Positions 35,168 through 48,685 of a stretch of 64,000 bases of DNA are shown in pieces. The stretch's first letter is position 1; the number at the start of each line of letters is the position of its first letter. The translations under genes were made by a program, and so were the position numbers. The DNA is from Theobroma cacao (lineage: Eukaryota > Streptophyta > Magnoliopsida > Malvales > Malvaceae): assembly GCF_000208745.1 (NCBI RefSeq), contig NC_030851.1, forward strand, positions 19,763,546 through 19,827,545, in the 5' to 3' direction. The notes under the pieces are model-generated. The model was not told the origin of the DNA. It did not search any database and saw nothing but the letters and a program-made list of their open reading frames with translations.

Positions 35168-36319
35168 CACAGGTAGGATAGTTTTGCTTGTGCCTCTTGA
35201 GTTGCCTCAACACACATCCCAATCCAACTCTTGATGCATCACAATACACAACATAACCTCTTGGGCCACTTGGTAAACTTAAGATTGGTGCCGAAATCAA
35301 ACACTCTTTTAGCCGTAAGAAACCATCTTCATACTTATCAGTCCATTCAAACTTAACTCCCTTTCCGGTCAACTTAGTCAATGGCACTGCGATTTTTGAG
35401 AAATTCTGCACAAATCGATGATAATACCTAGCTAGTCTAAGAAAATTCGAACCTTGATAACCGTACTCGGTCTTAACCAAGTTTGGATCGATGCGATCTT
35501 TTGCGGAACCACACTAATCCCTTTCTTCGATAGTACATGTCCGAGAAAGCTAACACTCTTTAACGAAAAAGCACACTTAGAGAACTTTGCATACAATTCA
35601 TGTTCTTGAAGTGTTTGTAACACCATTCTTAAATGTTGTGCATGTTCTTCGGAACTTCAAGAATACACTAGGGTATCATCGATAAACACCACTACAAATC
35701 TGTCCAAATAGGCATGAAATACTCTATTCATTAAATCAATAAAAGCGGCGAAAGCATTAGTTAAACCAAAGGACATCACCAGAAACTCAAAAAGCCTGTA
35801 CCTCGTACAGAATGCGGTCTTTGGTATATCCTCTTCCGAAATTCTTAACCGACAATACATCGAGCGTAAATCAATTTTGGAGAGACATCATGCTCCTTGC
35901 AATTGATCAAATAAATTATCGATCTTGGGAAATGGGTATTTATTCTTAATGGTCACACTATTCAACTTTTGATAATCCACACATAACCTCAAACTTCCAT
36001 CCTTTTTCTTTACAAATAATACCGGAGCTCCCCATGGTGAAGTACTTGGACGAATAAATCGCTTTTCCCCTAACTCTTGCAATTGCTCTTGCAATACTCG
36101 TATCATTGCTGGTGCCATTCGATAGGGGACTTCAGATATTGGTTCCGTGCCAAGAATGAAATTCATGCAAAACTTAATTTCCCTTTCAGGGGGCAACCCT
36201 AGCAATTCTTCTGGGAACACATCATCAAATTCGTTAACTATTGGCAACGTTTTAATATCCGGAACCTTTTCCTTCATTAACACATCTTCCTTGGTTGCTA
36301 CACACGCAAAATAATTCTG
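35168..36319 (-). pseudogene. Reverse transcriptase and N-terminal RNase H of E1
   Basis: Read from 36319 downward: [80 protein letters not shown], then a stop (QGA-stop) and motif A with SKIDLRS, so the metal-binding Asp is intact. [20 protein letters not shown] and [12 protein letters not shown] give an intact F-I-D-D box, followed by FLGHVLSKKGIS, the connection domain and YVVYCDASRVGLGCVL of RNase H. It ends at the solo LTR at 35167. The upstream edge at about 36319 is where E4 begins; the protease that should precede it is at 59192. Confidence 0.88.
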
Positions 36320-36324
36320 TCTGG

Positions 36325-36373
36325 TTTCCCCCTCTATTGCTATCCGCATCCGAGACCACCGGAAGATCCCGCC
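36325..36373 (-). mobile_element. E4 3' LTR, terminal fragment
   Basis: TCCGAGACC and GATCCCGCCA match the 5' copy at 55325-55357. The first few LTR bases are eroded. A solo LTR begins at 36374. Confidence 0.6.
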
Positions 36374-39369
36374 ATGTCACGACCCGATACTCTCCTCGAG
36401 CTCGTGACAACCGCCGCGATGTCCCGATAGACATTCATCGCTCGGACTACCTACCGAAACCTCACAAGGCTTTTATATCAGTTTTTCTCACCTCCCCTGT
36501 GAGCGATAGTTGTTAAATATCATGTTTTGAGAGATTATAAACTACTTCCATATCGAAACAATAGAAAAATAATTTTTGTCTCATAGGGGCATTTTGGTCA
36601 TTTTTTTCTCAAAAATCTCGAAACCAGCTAAAAATGTAGTATGCGAGTGGAAAACACATATTTCATAATCAAAAATATGTTTAGATATCTAAAACATTCA
36701 TTTAAAGTGAAATTAAAAGTATTTGAATATAATAAAAATATTCAATAAAATATTCTATTTTCTTATAAAACAATATTTATAAAGTTACCGGTAAATAATT
36801 TTTGTAGCGTAAAAGCTAAATAAATTCATACATACTGTAATACAGATAACCAAAGTATAAAACTTAATTTATAGCGACACGTGGGCTCACGAACTACCAA
36901 AAGTATCAAAAGAGGTAAACCTACAATTTTTTAGGATGCAAGTCCAACTGTAGCCCTTAACAAAGTGAGCTATCTACCGACTATCCTGAGCTTGAAATGG
37001 GTTGAAATGAGGGTGGTGAGATTATATAATCCTAGTGTGTAAACAAATAACATCTAAAATATCTAAAGCTGAGTAAATAGAGACATATAAAATAGTTTAT
37101 CATATTGTAATTCATCACCTTTCAACTCATTTCAACCAAATAAAATCAATTCATATAAATTGAGTAATCAACATGGCTTATGAATTTCTTAAAACTTTGG
37201 CTCATGCCAAAATCATTCTCATACTCAGTTATCAAGGATACCTTGGCCGAGGGCTATCCCAACCGAGTCTGCCAAGGCTGATAAAAAGTTATGTACGCAT
37301 AAATCATGTTTCTATTTTGAAAACATAGCCATTCCTTGGCGTTGGCTGAGTTCACCCTCACGTGGTGGTTTAGCGTGAAGTGAACTCTAAAGTGTTAACC
37401 TCAGGAGTTATCCATTCGTGCCTCTCATATTGTGGTATGAATATAATAGGGTTACTATGCCCCCTCTAATAGGCTAGTCCATGGAACCCGTCCACTGCAG
37501 CGACTAATCAATAACCCACTAATTCAATAAAATTTAACAGCATGACATGGCAATTTTATCATTATCCAGCCTATCAAGGAAAACAACAGTATATACATTT
37601 TCAACACAAATACCAATTCAGCCATTCATGCCAATATTGCCATAAGCCAATCAATTAGAACCATAAATTCACAATACATCAAATGGTCTCCAATTACTCT
37701 ATTTTCAAAGCCATCATTCAATTTCAAGACAATTTATAAAATCATTTCATTTAAACACATTTTGTTTATAAAACATAAAGATTTACCATTTAAACTCATT
37801 TTCCATAAAATCACAAAATCTGATAAAAACCACTTTAGATAATTAAGACGATAGTAAGGTTACTCACTATTTCGAGAGTCAGATTCCAAGTACTCCGATT
37901 CTTGATCCTTGGGTATTATCTCTTTACTTTTGTCAGAATGCTCACCACCTAGACATAATGCACAATAAGTCATTTACTACATTTGTGCTAAATTGTTATA
38001 AAACCAATTTAGGCTCTATTCTAATGCATGAAATGGAATGCAAATTGTTCGAATTATCGTCTAAGCACGGTGTTCTACACAAATTCAATTATGTACCTAA
38101 ACAAAACGGTATTGGCCTAATTCGATCTATCACTCGATTAATTGGCCAATATGTCCAATTTAACTCCAAATAATTCCATTTTTCTTCCAATTCTCCAAAT
38201 CACCAAACACAAATTAAATAACTTGAAATATGGCAAAATCATCCTCACATTTTCTCTTGGAAAATTCGGCCATGGTGGGTGCATCAACACTAAAATTTTT
38301 CCTACTTGATTCTCACACCATAAATCACTAATTCCTAACCAAATCACTTGAAATAAAATCAAAGTCATCCTCAATATTCCACATGGAGAATTTGGCCAAT
38401 GATGGGTGATGGGAGAAAATGAATTTTTCTTGTTGGCTTTTCATGCTACACATCATCAACTAGCTAAAAACACTAAAATATCTTAAAATCTAACCAAATC
38501 AAGCATCAAAACCTCTCTCTAAGTGTTCAGCCAGCAAAATACCCACCATGAAATCATGTGATTCAACCATGGAAAATGCAAAAGAATGTATGGGAAAGGT
38601 AAATCACAAGTCAAAATCAAGAAATTTTACCTTTGATTGCTTGATTACTTGAAATCCATCAATTTTCTCTTGAATTTTCACCCTAGGGTTTTTGTTCTTT
38701 ATTTTCTTCCTTTGTTCTTGCTTTGGTTGGCCATATGAAGAAAAATGGGCTGATTGTATGCTGATTTTTAAGCCAAATAATAAATGGATGAAAATTTGAC
38801 ACATGTCACCATTCCATTGGTCCATGTGTCATACTTACCCATTAAGCAATCTCTCTCCACCACTTAAATTTTCTCAATTATCCATGATAATATTGGGCAA
38901 AATCCATGTGCTGGACAAGTGTTGGGTGGTGTAAAATTATAATTTTGCCCCTAGAGTGGCAAAATGACTATTTTGCCATTATCCTCAAAAAAATGTCGGA
39001 ATTAAAACTTTTCACTTCTCAAACTCAAATTATACTCCAAATGATCAATCTTAGTCAAAAATTTCATCCAACACTCACATCTTAACCTCGGGTAGCAAAA
39101 TGACCATTTTACCCCTAGGTCATGAAAATTCCAATTTGACTCCAAATTGGTCCTTGAACTCCGAATTACCATTTTAAGTCATTCTGGGGTTTTAAAATTC
39201 TTAATTTCATCTTAAAATCTATATTTGAACTAGTTCGAGGCTTAATTCAATTTAATTATACCATTGGTACATTGCTGTCCTTTAACGATTTTTGAAGTAC
39301 CCAAGTAAGCAAACATGCATTCTTTTGTAAGAATGGCATAATAAACATATTGTAGAGTCGGGCTTGACA
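36374..39369 (-). mobile_element. Solo LTR (3.0 kb, diverged family A) in the E4 3' LTR
   Basis: The left edge is TGTCACGACCCGATACTC and the right edge ...GGGCTTGACA. The body shows family A landmarks, such as GAACTAGTTCGAGGC reversed near the promoter end and CTTGAACTCCGAATTACC. It is flanked by CGCCA (36369-36373) and TGCCA (39370-39374): one CG to TG change separates the two duplication copies. Removing it restores GATCCCGCCA-AGTCCCG as seen at 55348. Confidence 0.8.
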
Positions 39370-41008
39370 TGCCAAGTCCCGAACAAGCCTTAATAGACAT
39401 CCTTGATAACTCAATATATACGACCACCAATCCATGTTCATACTTAATCACATATATATTTTATGCCATGATTTGAACCATTGGCATAATGAAACAATGC
39501 AATTTTGAATCATGTAGTCATGAATATATATATATATATATATACAATAGAGTCTAAATTTTTCCAATTTGTCATTCGTACAAAAAACTAATATCTATTA
39601 CACCTTACATAGTATGGTGCTACAACACGACCTCTAACAGCGGAGCGACTCAGGATAAAATGCTATGAGATGCCTTTACCTATTCGCGGTGGACCGTATG
39701 CATCGATGATTACAGGCTAGGCTTATCCTTATTTTGCAAAAAGGGAAATAAAGGGGGGTGAGTCTCACAGACTCAGTGATTATCGGCTCCGTGAGTAGGG
39801 AGTAGATGGGAAACAAGCAAATAGCAAATCGATTTTAATATTAAAAATGCAGGATTACAAAAACACTTTATTTCAAATGGAAGTTTGTGCCTTATATGAA
39901 AAATTGAGAATTTCTTATGCATTGTAATCAGTTCAAGTGGTAAATCAACCAAGGTAGATAAAAGTTTCCACTTCGAAACAGATCAATAACCTTATTCAAG
40001 TCAATCATTTGAAATATTGATTTAAAACAATTGTACATAAAAGAATTCCATCATCAAAATCAATTGACATTTTATTCAAATCAAATCAATAGATTCGGGC
40101 AAGCTCCCATGAAATCGAATGTTATTCAAACTTATACGTAAATCAAAAATCACCTCATACTCGAGGAGTTAAAATTCAGTCCACAGTAAAAATAAGGGAG
40201 TTGCGAAAAAACCGTTTAATCCTATTTTCACCATGCAAAGAAATATGAGTTTGAAAACCCAAAGAGATACCACTCTCGAGTAGGGAATGGAAATAAACCC
40301 ATGGTCCTGCTACCACATAATAACATCCAAGAGCATCGCTTCCACCAGATTCTAACATGCCATGGCAGTCTCAACGATGTTGGCCGACATCGGAGAATCA
40401 AGCGGTCGTAATCGCGTATCACTAGTGGCCTAGTCACGCATACATATATCATAGGCCGTGGCCCCCGCCAAGCCTAACTGCCCATTGGTGAGCCAAAAGT
40501 TTTCTAGCTAGAGCTCACTCGTGCACGAGGGTCACACTTAACCGAAGTAACAACCGACCTACTCTCGAATCTCTCAATTTATAAAACCATTTTAGAAATT
40601 ATTTTATGCCATTGAAATCTCGTTCCAAATTATTCCCAAAACATTCAACATAAGGTATGATAAAATCTATTATCATTTTCATAAAATAAAGTTAGTGCAT
40701 GAATTTCGAAAATAATTTTCATGGTAAATAAGCATCATAATCATGTATGAACACTACACAAATATAAGGCACACTTATGGATGTAAATCGTCTTGAAAAG
40801 CTTGTTTCCCAGTTTAAAAACACTTTACATATAATTTATATATATATATATATTCAAAACACATTTAAAAATCATAGAAATCATAAATTCCTAAAATTTC
40901 TACCAACCCATGCTTTCCAAAATTTCGCATGTAAAATAAATCATACGTATATATATATACTTATGAGAGTTTTTAACTATTTTCGCCTTTACCTTTTAAC
41001 TATTTTCC

Positions 41009-41250
41009 AGATGAGATTTTTTCACAATTGAAGAAAATGTATTTTTTGTCAGAAAAAGAAAAACGTTTTTCTTTTTTGCCACCACTCCCTTTGTGTGAAA
41101 GAAAAAATTGCTTATGAAGCAATTTTTCNCAGATGAGAGTTTTTCACAATTGAAGAAAACGTAGTTTTTGTCAGAAAAAGAAAAACGTTTTCTTTCATTG
41201 CCACCACTCCCTTTGTGTGAAAGAAAAAATTGCTTATGAAGCAATTTTCA
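41009..41250. repeat. 122-bp tandem duplication with an N near its junction
   Basis: AGATGAGAGTTTTTCACAAT-like sequence through GCTTATGAAGCAATTTT occurs at 41009-41130 and 41131-41250 with a few differences. The only undetermined base, 41129, lies two bases from the junction. Each copy also holds the short inverted repeat AAATTGCTT/AAGCAATTT. Confidence 0.85.
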
Positions 41251-41929
41251 AGAGAGGTTCGGCTAAAATTGTGAAAAAGAAGATAAGGACAATTGTTGTC
41301 CTCTTTGCTAGTACAAAGTATAGTTAAAAACTTCCTCTTTTCTTGAACGATCAAATGCAATCGTGTGCACTACCATTGGAGGCCAAGCACTTGATTGGCT
41401 AGGGTATTTGCTCCTTATGGTATTTGCGGGATTGCTTCGGAAAGTGTCATTATGATTACGAAATTACTTGGCAAGGTAACTTTCTAAACAATAATTTATT
41501 TTGTGCTTTTATGTGTTAAATATCACAAAGGTGATCTATGGGTGGAGGAATGTTTTTGTTGTTTAGTTATAAAGTTTTAATTTTCTTTTCGCTGTTTATT
41601 TTAAGCATGCCATCCATAGCCAAACCCATCAATTCATTCATTTCATATTTTTCTATTTGCTTTAATCCTATGAGATATCATAAAAGAGTTTTTAAATGTT
41701 GTATTGAAGTAGCTTAAATTTACATCATATCACCAAATAATTAAAGTTTAGTTAAATAAGATAGGCTAGCCCATAAACAATCCAATTTCACCACAAACCC
41801 ATGGAAAAAGGGCAAAGTAGTTTTACCAAATTGGGCTAGGTTGGCCCAAGTCTCCACCAAACCCACGGTTTGCTTTGTGAATGCACTATTCAGCCTCGTG
41901 TGGTTGCTTCCCAACACCAATGGACAGCA

Positions 41930-42350
41930 CCAGCTCTCTCTCTCCCTCGCATCACTAGCGGCTTAAAGCCTCATCCCTACTTCCACCGTTGGTTAGCTCT
42001 AGATCAGTCCAAAGAACTCCAACTTTCTCTCTTTTTGATCAGCCATTCTGTCACCAAAAATGAAGCTTTCTCTCTCATTTTTTGTCTCCTCAAAGTCCAG
42101 CTCTTTCTTTCTTTTTCTGCTAGCCACCACAACCCAGCTCTTTCTCTCTTTTTTTCCATCAACCACCATAACCCAGCTCTTTCTCTCTTTTTTCCGCTAG
42201 CCACCACAACCTCAACTTTTTCTCTTTTCCTTTCTTTCTTTCTTTCTCTTTTCTCCTTGGCTTTGGCCGATTTTGCTTCTCTCACTCACAATTGACTTCT
42301 TTCTCTGTTTCATCTCTTCTATTTCTCTCTTTATCTTGTTCTCGGGTAAA
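41930..42350. repeat. Pyrimidine-rich imperfect tandem tract in the E4 LTR
   Basis: Units containing CCACCACAACCCAGCTCTTT and CTCTC(T)n alternate with a period of about 45 bases. The same tract is at 57640-58050 in the other LTR. Open reading frames across it are Ser/Leu/Phe-rich artefacts. Confidence 0.75.
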
Positions 42351-43368
42351 ATATTTCAAAGCATCCTTTCTTTCCTTTTTCTTCCTCAAATGGCCGGCCT
42401 CTACCTTTAATACACATGCTTTAAAAAATGGTTTTGACTCCTTGTTCTTTTGTCTTGTCTCTAGAACCGGCTGATGCAATCAAATAAAAGACAAATGAAT
42501 TTTTCTATGTCATGTGTTACACTTTTTGGGGAAAAGCCGACAAGCAACTTGTCATGTCCCCATCTTTTTATCTCCCACATAGGCAGTTGCCCACTCCTTT
42601 TTGTTCTTTTTTTTTTGTTTCTTTATTCATGCTGCTTGTACCATTTATTTTTTTATTTAATCATTCTTTGGCCCATTCAAATTACATGTTCATCTCATAT
42701 TCTACATAATCCAACCTTCCTTAATTGGTAAATTCCCATTTAACTTCAAATATTAAAATTTACACATAAATCCCAAACTTTCCTTTATGTACCGTACAAC
42801 CTTCCAAACTTTCATCTTTTACAATTTAGTCCTTCCAACATGTTTTAAATTTCAATTTCCTTCTATCTTTCTTTCTTTACACGTGTACAGTCAAAATATC
42901 GAAATTGTACTTCAACGCTGTATCACAATAATATTTAAATATTTACTTACCGGTACTAACTCGATTTAATAAACATGTGGGTCTCTTATGTCATTTATCT
43001 CCGAAATTCATTCGTACCTTTTCTCCCCCACTTGGATTAACCATATAATCCTTCCTCATGACTAATTCCATCATATAATAAAATATTAATATTTTAATAA
43101 TATTTTATTCCAAAATTTTTCATTTGTCTTCTCTGGTCTCGAAACGTCTTATTATGTCCCAATTTACTTCCAAATCATCTTTTAGCTTACTAATGCATCC
43201 TCGACAAAGATATTATTATTTAATTATTATTTTTATGCGTGCAGAATATTCTACTCTGGAGCATTTCTTTACTCCTTTATCGCTCTTTAGCACGTAACTC
43301 TCATCAATTATTCCTTCATCTTACTAGGATGGTTATGTTAACTACTATACGGGGTACGGGGTGTTACA

Positions 43369-43529
43369 ATTTCCCTCACTTAAATAGAATTCGTCCTCGA
43401 ATTCACGTTAACGTTGGGTCGTTAATTCCACTATAGGATCTTATTTTATCCCTTCCTTGATAAGGAATTTTGGTTTATCCACCTTGTTTACCTTCAATTT
43501 GATTAGTATACTTCATTTATGTCTATTAT
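43369..43529 (-). mobile_element. E4 internal 3' end with polypurine tract
   Basis: The minus strand ends GAATTCGAGGACGAATTC then TTTAAGTGAGGGAAAT directly before TGTAACACCCC. The tract is weaker than in E1 and E3 but lies in the same place. Confidence 0.8.
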
Positions 43530-44329
43530 TGTCACATCCCAAGTTTTGGGCCATGACCTGCGCAAGGGCCCAATGGGCTCAGCCCACTAAGCCCAAGCAA
43601 GCCTCTTTAAAGAATCTTATACATTAATCCATACTCATTTAAAATTCAAAATCTGTAGCGTTCAAATATAGTTCCTTTAAAAACAATTCATAAACCCCAA
43701 CTATGCATTCAGAATGGTATCATCAACCATAATACACATATATAGTTTGACCAATGACTCTTAACATTTTACATCAAGTATTCATATACACATAATTGGA
43801 CCTTGACCGTCAGCGGAGTGACTCTGGGCACGATTGCTAACATCTAATGTCATGGTAAACCTACTGAGTAATGGATAGGGAGGAACACCTCGTCCTAGGA
43901 TCCAATCACCTTTGACTTAGAGGGAAAACCTAAAACATGAAGTTTAAAAATGTGAGTATAAACTCAGTGAGTGAACATAGGAAGGGAACAAGCAACGTTA
44001 AGGAAAGTTTAGAAATCATGATGCACTTAAGTTTAAAAACAATGCAACTTAGTTTAAGTTCTTATTAAAAATCCCTCCATTAACCCTTGGTTATTAAATC
44101 ATTTAATGATGAAGGAACCATATTCAGCATGAAATTAGAAAGAGAGGAAATTTCCAGTAATCATCCAAGCAAGGCAGTATAAACAGAATGTTTTTCGCTG
44201 CAATAAAATCAATTCACAAGTAAATGGGAGATTTTCAAGATTCATCATGCCATATAATCACATATTATAATCATGATCTTTCTATTGCATATACATATAC
44301 TTAAGCATATATCAATTAGGATACCACCA

Positions 44330-44690
44330 CATCTCATCCAGCTCATGTACATCCCCCCACATCATGCACATAACCAAACACCCCATCTCACCTAACTCAT
44401 GTGCATCCCCCCACATCGTGTACATAGTTGGACACCCCATCTCACCTAGCTCATGTGCATNCGTGCACATAGCCGGAGTCATCATGTCTCACCCAGCTCA
44501 TGTGGATCCCCTCATATCGTGCACATAGCCGGAGTCATCGTGTCTCACCTGGCTCATGTGCATCCCCTTACATCATGCACATATAATGCCATCGTTTACA
44601 TCCCCCCACATCGTGCACAAGGCCAGTATCACCATCCATCTCCCTCACCACCGTCATCACCGGCAAGTGCACACTAACCCCGCACATGCA
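44330..44690. repeat. Minisatellite in the mosaic solo LTR
   Basis: Six or more units contain CATGTGCATCCCC(C/T)(C/T)ACATC and CACATAGCCGGAGTCATC, the reverse complement of the E2-type minisatellite core. N at 44461 falls inside a unit. Confidence 0.8.
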
Positions 44691-45719
44691 CAATTGCATT
44701 TGTCACACAATGGTACCATTTATGACATAGTATATATATATATCAACATTATACAGAAACATATGAATTTATCACACAATCCTTTTCATAACGTAAAAAC
44801 ATTTCATAAAGGCTTGTTCCTATACAAGCTTTTTGAAAAAAAACCAACAAAATGTTATAGAGGATTTAATCAAACATAAATGTGTATATCCCAAAACATT
44901 TTAATGCAAGTTCACTCACCTTGTAACAACGAGATATCAAGCTGCTATTTGTTCGGAGGTGTCTCTAACTATCTCTACTTGCTGGTCACTCGCTATTTCT
45001 TCTGGCACGCCACTATAGTGTACTATCTTTACTTGGCACTTCCTCTCAACAATTCAAACTCAATATATTTAATTATACACGTGTGCGACAACACTTCAAT
45101 CAATTAATACTTAATCTAATTCACATTTTTCATCCTCACCATTCACTTATTATTACTATTATCATTATTATTTTAAAACTAGCTAAATCTATTATTGATT
45201 TTCTTACTATTGACATTTACCTTTATATATTGTACTTACACTAATTTTCATATTTTAAATATTATCTAACAATTCTAGGACATTTATACCAAATAATTCA
45301 ACTTATTCTATGTCATTGTATCATACATTCAACCCAATGAATTGGACTAAACCCAAACAACATACTTCATAATGGATCCACAAAGAAAAGGCCTGGTTTT
45401 TAATTTTTACCTCAATTGGGCTCAGATGCTAATCCAAGTAAAATATTGCAACCTACCAGACCAACTTTTCCAAATGCATTGCTGGAGGCCCAAAGAAAAA
45501 ATTAATATTTCTTTTTATTTTTATCTCTTTTTTTTTCCTTCTTCTTTCTGCCTTTCCCGTTTCTTTCTCTATTTCTTATTCTCCTCTTTCCCGTCAGTTA
45601 GCAACACCTTTCTTCTCTCTTTTTTTTTTTTCTTTTCCTTCATTCTCCCTCATTTCACTCACAGACCAGCAGCTCAAGCCTTTGTTTACTCCCCCACAAA
45701 CCCAACATTAGCAGCCCTT

Positions 45720-45925
45720 GTTTTCTCTCTCAAATTTAAAGCAAAACTTTTTCTTTTTCCTCTCAAAATTTATAGCAAAACTCTTTCTTTTTCCCTCTCA
45801 AAATTTGTAGGAAAACTCTTTCTATTTCCTACTAAAAATTTACAGCAAAACTCTTTCTATTTCCCTCTCAAAATTTGCAACAAAACTCTATCTTTTTCGT
45901 CTCAAAATTTTACAGCACAAGGCCT
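45720..45925. repeat. Tandem repeat, unit about 37-40 bp
   Basis: Repeats of CTCAAAATTTA(C/T)AGCAAAACT followed by CTTTCTTTTTCC, about six copies. They create an artefactual 193-codon reading frame. Confidence 0.85.
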
Positions 45926-46685
45926 CTCTCTTTACTCCTCTAAGCGGCTATAGTTGCCATTTTCCTACTCTATTCCAGCCTTCTCTTTCACCCTTGGCCG
46001 ACGGCTTTCCCCTTTGCTCTCTCTCTCACACCGACTTCTCTCTTTCTTCTTCAAATAGTCGACTTTTCCCTCACAATCGACTTTGACTTTTCTTTTCTCT
46101 CCTTCCATTTTTCATTCATTTCTTTTTTTTTTCACTTCACTTATCAATTTGGTCAGCCGCTACCACCATAAAAAATTTGGTGACTCTTTAATTGACCACA
46201 TGGGCGGATGCACATGTTGGTCTTTCTCTCTCATATATATATATATATACTTTTATTATTATTCTATTATTTGTTTATTTACTTCTCCCATTTAATTTTA
46301 CTACATAATCTTTCAACTTTCATAATTAAAATTTGATCCTTCCGACAGGTTTAAAATTGCACTTCAACGCGGTATCACCATAACATTTAAATATTTACTT
46401 ATCCGCGTTGGCTCGACTTAACAAAAACACGCGTATCTCACTTACGTCATTTATCTCCAAAATTCATTCGTACTTCTTCTCCCCCACTTGGATCAACCAT
46501 ATGATCCTTCTTCATGACTAATTTTGACATCCGATTAAATATTAATATTTTAATATTATTTTATTTTAAAATTTTTCACTTGTCTCCTCTTGTCTCCTCG
46601 GTACCCAAAATACCTTATTATGCCTTAATTGGCATCTGATAAACTTTATTAGTCACCATATCAAAGTACGGAGTATTACAATTAT

Positions 46686-48685
46686 CATCTTTTAAAATCA
46701 AATTTGTCGTACCTTCCACAATCATTATCGCTTATTACTAAGATGCCAAGCATACCTTTATCTCCATCATTAATCTTGAACCATAACTCCCTCTCAATCA
46801 GACCAATTTCGATCACATATTACATTTATGTATACTTAATCACCATCTTATTACTTCATTCCTTGTCAAACTTCTCAACGTTCAATCATTCATTTCATCC
46901 CCATACAATATTAGGTAGCTTACAGCATTATAAACATGCCATATTCATTCCTGTGTGTATTCTCAACATTGGGGAAAATTAATGCCTTCAATTATTCGTA
47001 CATACTTCCTATTTATCTTGCACTTGTGCAAATCTAATCTTTTCCATCTTTCCGTTAACTACACATTCAAGGGTTCACATTTTTACATCACTCTTAATTT
47101 AATACAATTCAAATTGTTTGGAAAAGCAATTCACTTGTCAATCTTTATCTTTAATTAAAATTCTTTCATTCGCCATTAAATTCTTTTCAGTAGTTCTAGT
47201 ACTTCATGCTTTAAAATATCTTATTATTATTATAACTTAGAACTTTTTTATCATCCTTGATAAGATTAGATTTTATCTTTCTTACTCAATCTCGCCAAAT
47301 ATTCACATTATAATACTATCACCATTTATTCTTCACCCATCGTATCATTGCCATATAGAGAATTTAGTATAATTAGGAAATAACACTTCATTTATTCTTG
47401 CATCTCAATCATATCATTCCATCTTGACTATTATTCTGGAATTCTCTTCATATCCACATAGTTCAATTTTCTAGTGGTATCTCTTATCATTGTACCATTC
47501 ATGCAACTCATCAGACATATTGTGTTCAAAACTTAAATTACTAAAAATAATTCTTCACTTCCACCGCTTACATACGTAACTCCACATATACATATATATA
47601 TCCATTTAAATGTCAATATTCATCACGATATATAGGGACTATTGTCAACTATATTCGGATTGGATTCCCTTTTTACTTTTCTCATTTCTAACATTTCTAG
47701 TTTATCCTTCTATTTCACTTTTAAAGATCATATTTAGTCCATGAACATTATATTATAATCAATTTCCAAATTACTCTTTAAACCCTTAAGTTATTATTCA
47801 ACTTACATCCTACCATACTTTATCCTTCATATAGTCCATATGAACTCACATTATACCGATGCACAACTTTACGTACGTACAAATATAAGCTTTTCTCTTA
47901 TCATTTCCAACCATATGTATGAGTTTCATTATACCATGTATCCTTGTATCACAGTGTCATTATCCACATCTTAATCACTAAATATTATTTTCCTCCAATT
48001 ATATTTCGGTATCCATGTATGCTTTACGATCATATTGACTCGTCAGGTTCATCTTCACTAGATCATTGCATCTTATGCAATATCACAATTCCTAAAAGTC
48101 ATCCTCGTTTCTCATTTACCTTTTGTAGTTCCATCGTATATATCCTTACTCATTTCGATATTAGTTATTATTTAAGATTTAGATTCATTGGAGTCGTGTG
48201 CACCTCTTGCTTTTTTGAATTCCAATTTCCACATTAGGGAATTTTCATTAACCAGCTTCATTATCGGGATTACCTTCAATCATCTAGTACTATTCCTTTA
48301 CACCAATATACCATTACTTTCCCTTTAGCGTCTACACAGTTAATGTTGATATTTACAAAGCTTAATATATATTTTACTTAAGTATCCCTCGACATCATCG
48401 CCAATATCCAATTTCAATCTCACATCGAGTGACCTCATAACTTATGCTTTAACCATTAAGCTCTTTGACAATTCCAAGTTCCACATTTCCTTATCATGTA
48501 TATAAAATATTTTAAAGTACTATTAACCATTATTCTTGATACTTGTAGTTCGGTCTATTCGTTTCAAAACTCTTATACATTGCTGAACACTTAGTTACTT
48601 ATTTACTCATTAATCCTTCAAACACATTCAGTTCAAAAGCATGCACTTATCCTCTGAGATATTTTAATGTATCCTCATTTATTCA
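46686..48685 (-). mobile_element. E4 internal region, non-coding
   Basis: AT-rich sequence with no coding homology in six frames by eye. It continues from 43529 once the solo LTR is removed. No structure beyond short AT runs was recognised. Confidence 0.5.

Larger units (their letters stand above)
39370..43368 (-). mobile_element. E4 3' LTR, main part
   Basis: It aligns with 55353-59186: GTCCCGAACAAGCC, the AGCGGAGCGACTC block, GTGAGTCTCACAGACTC, a pyrimidine-rich tract (41930-42350), and the end GGGGTACGGGGTGTTACA. About 680 bases (40957-41640) do not match the 5' copy (56990-57345), marking a replacement or insertion in one copy. There is a single N at 41129. Confidence 0.85.
43530..46680 (-). 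mobile_element. Solo LTR (3151 bp, mosaic) with ATTAT duplications
   Basis: The left edge is TGTCACATCCCAAG and the right edge GAGTATTACA; ATTAT flanks both sides exactly (43525-43529 and 46681-46685). The left 1.4 kb carries family A/C features: the shared terminal segment, a GTGCATCCCCCCACATCGTG minisatellite and GTTCACTCACC. The right 1.75 kb resembles the family B LTRs of E1 and E4, including CTATAGTGTACTATC and AATATTTAAATATTTACTTA. The minus-strand start is TGTAATACTCCG. Single N at 44461. Confidence 0.92.

Noticed and set aside
39351..39369. TGTAGAGTCGGG at 39351 as the left end of the E4 3' LTR
   Set aside because: The flanks did not give a target duplication; recognising LTR sequence at 36325-36373 and CGCCA/TGCCA around 36374-39369 showed a solo LTR inserted in the E4 LTR.
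41870..42295. 141-codon reading frame in the E4 LTR
   Set aside because: It covers a CTCTTT/CCACCACAACCCAG tandem tract repeated in the other LTR with a broken frame, so coding use is unlikely.
45372..45953. 193-codon plus-strand reading frame rich in Phe, Leu, Ser
   Set aside because: It is generated by a pyrimidine tract and a short tandem repeat inside the mosaic solo LTR; repeated KL/FLFP blocks follow the DNA period.
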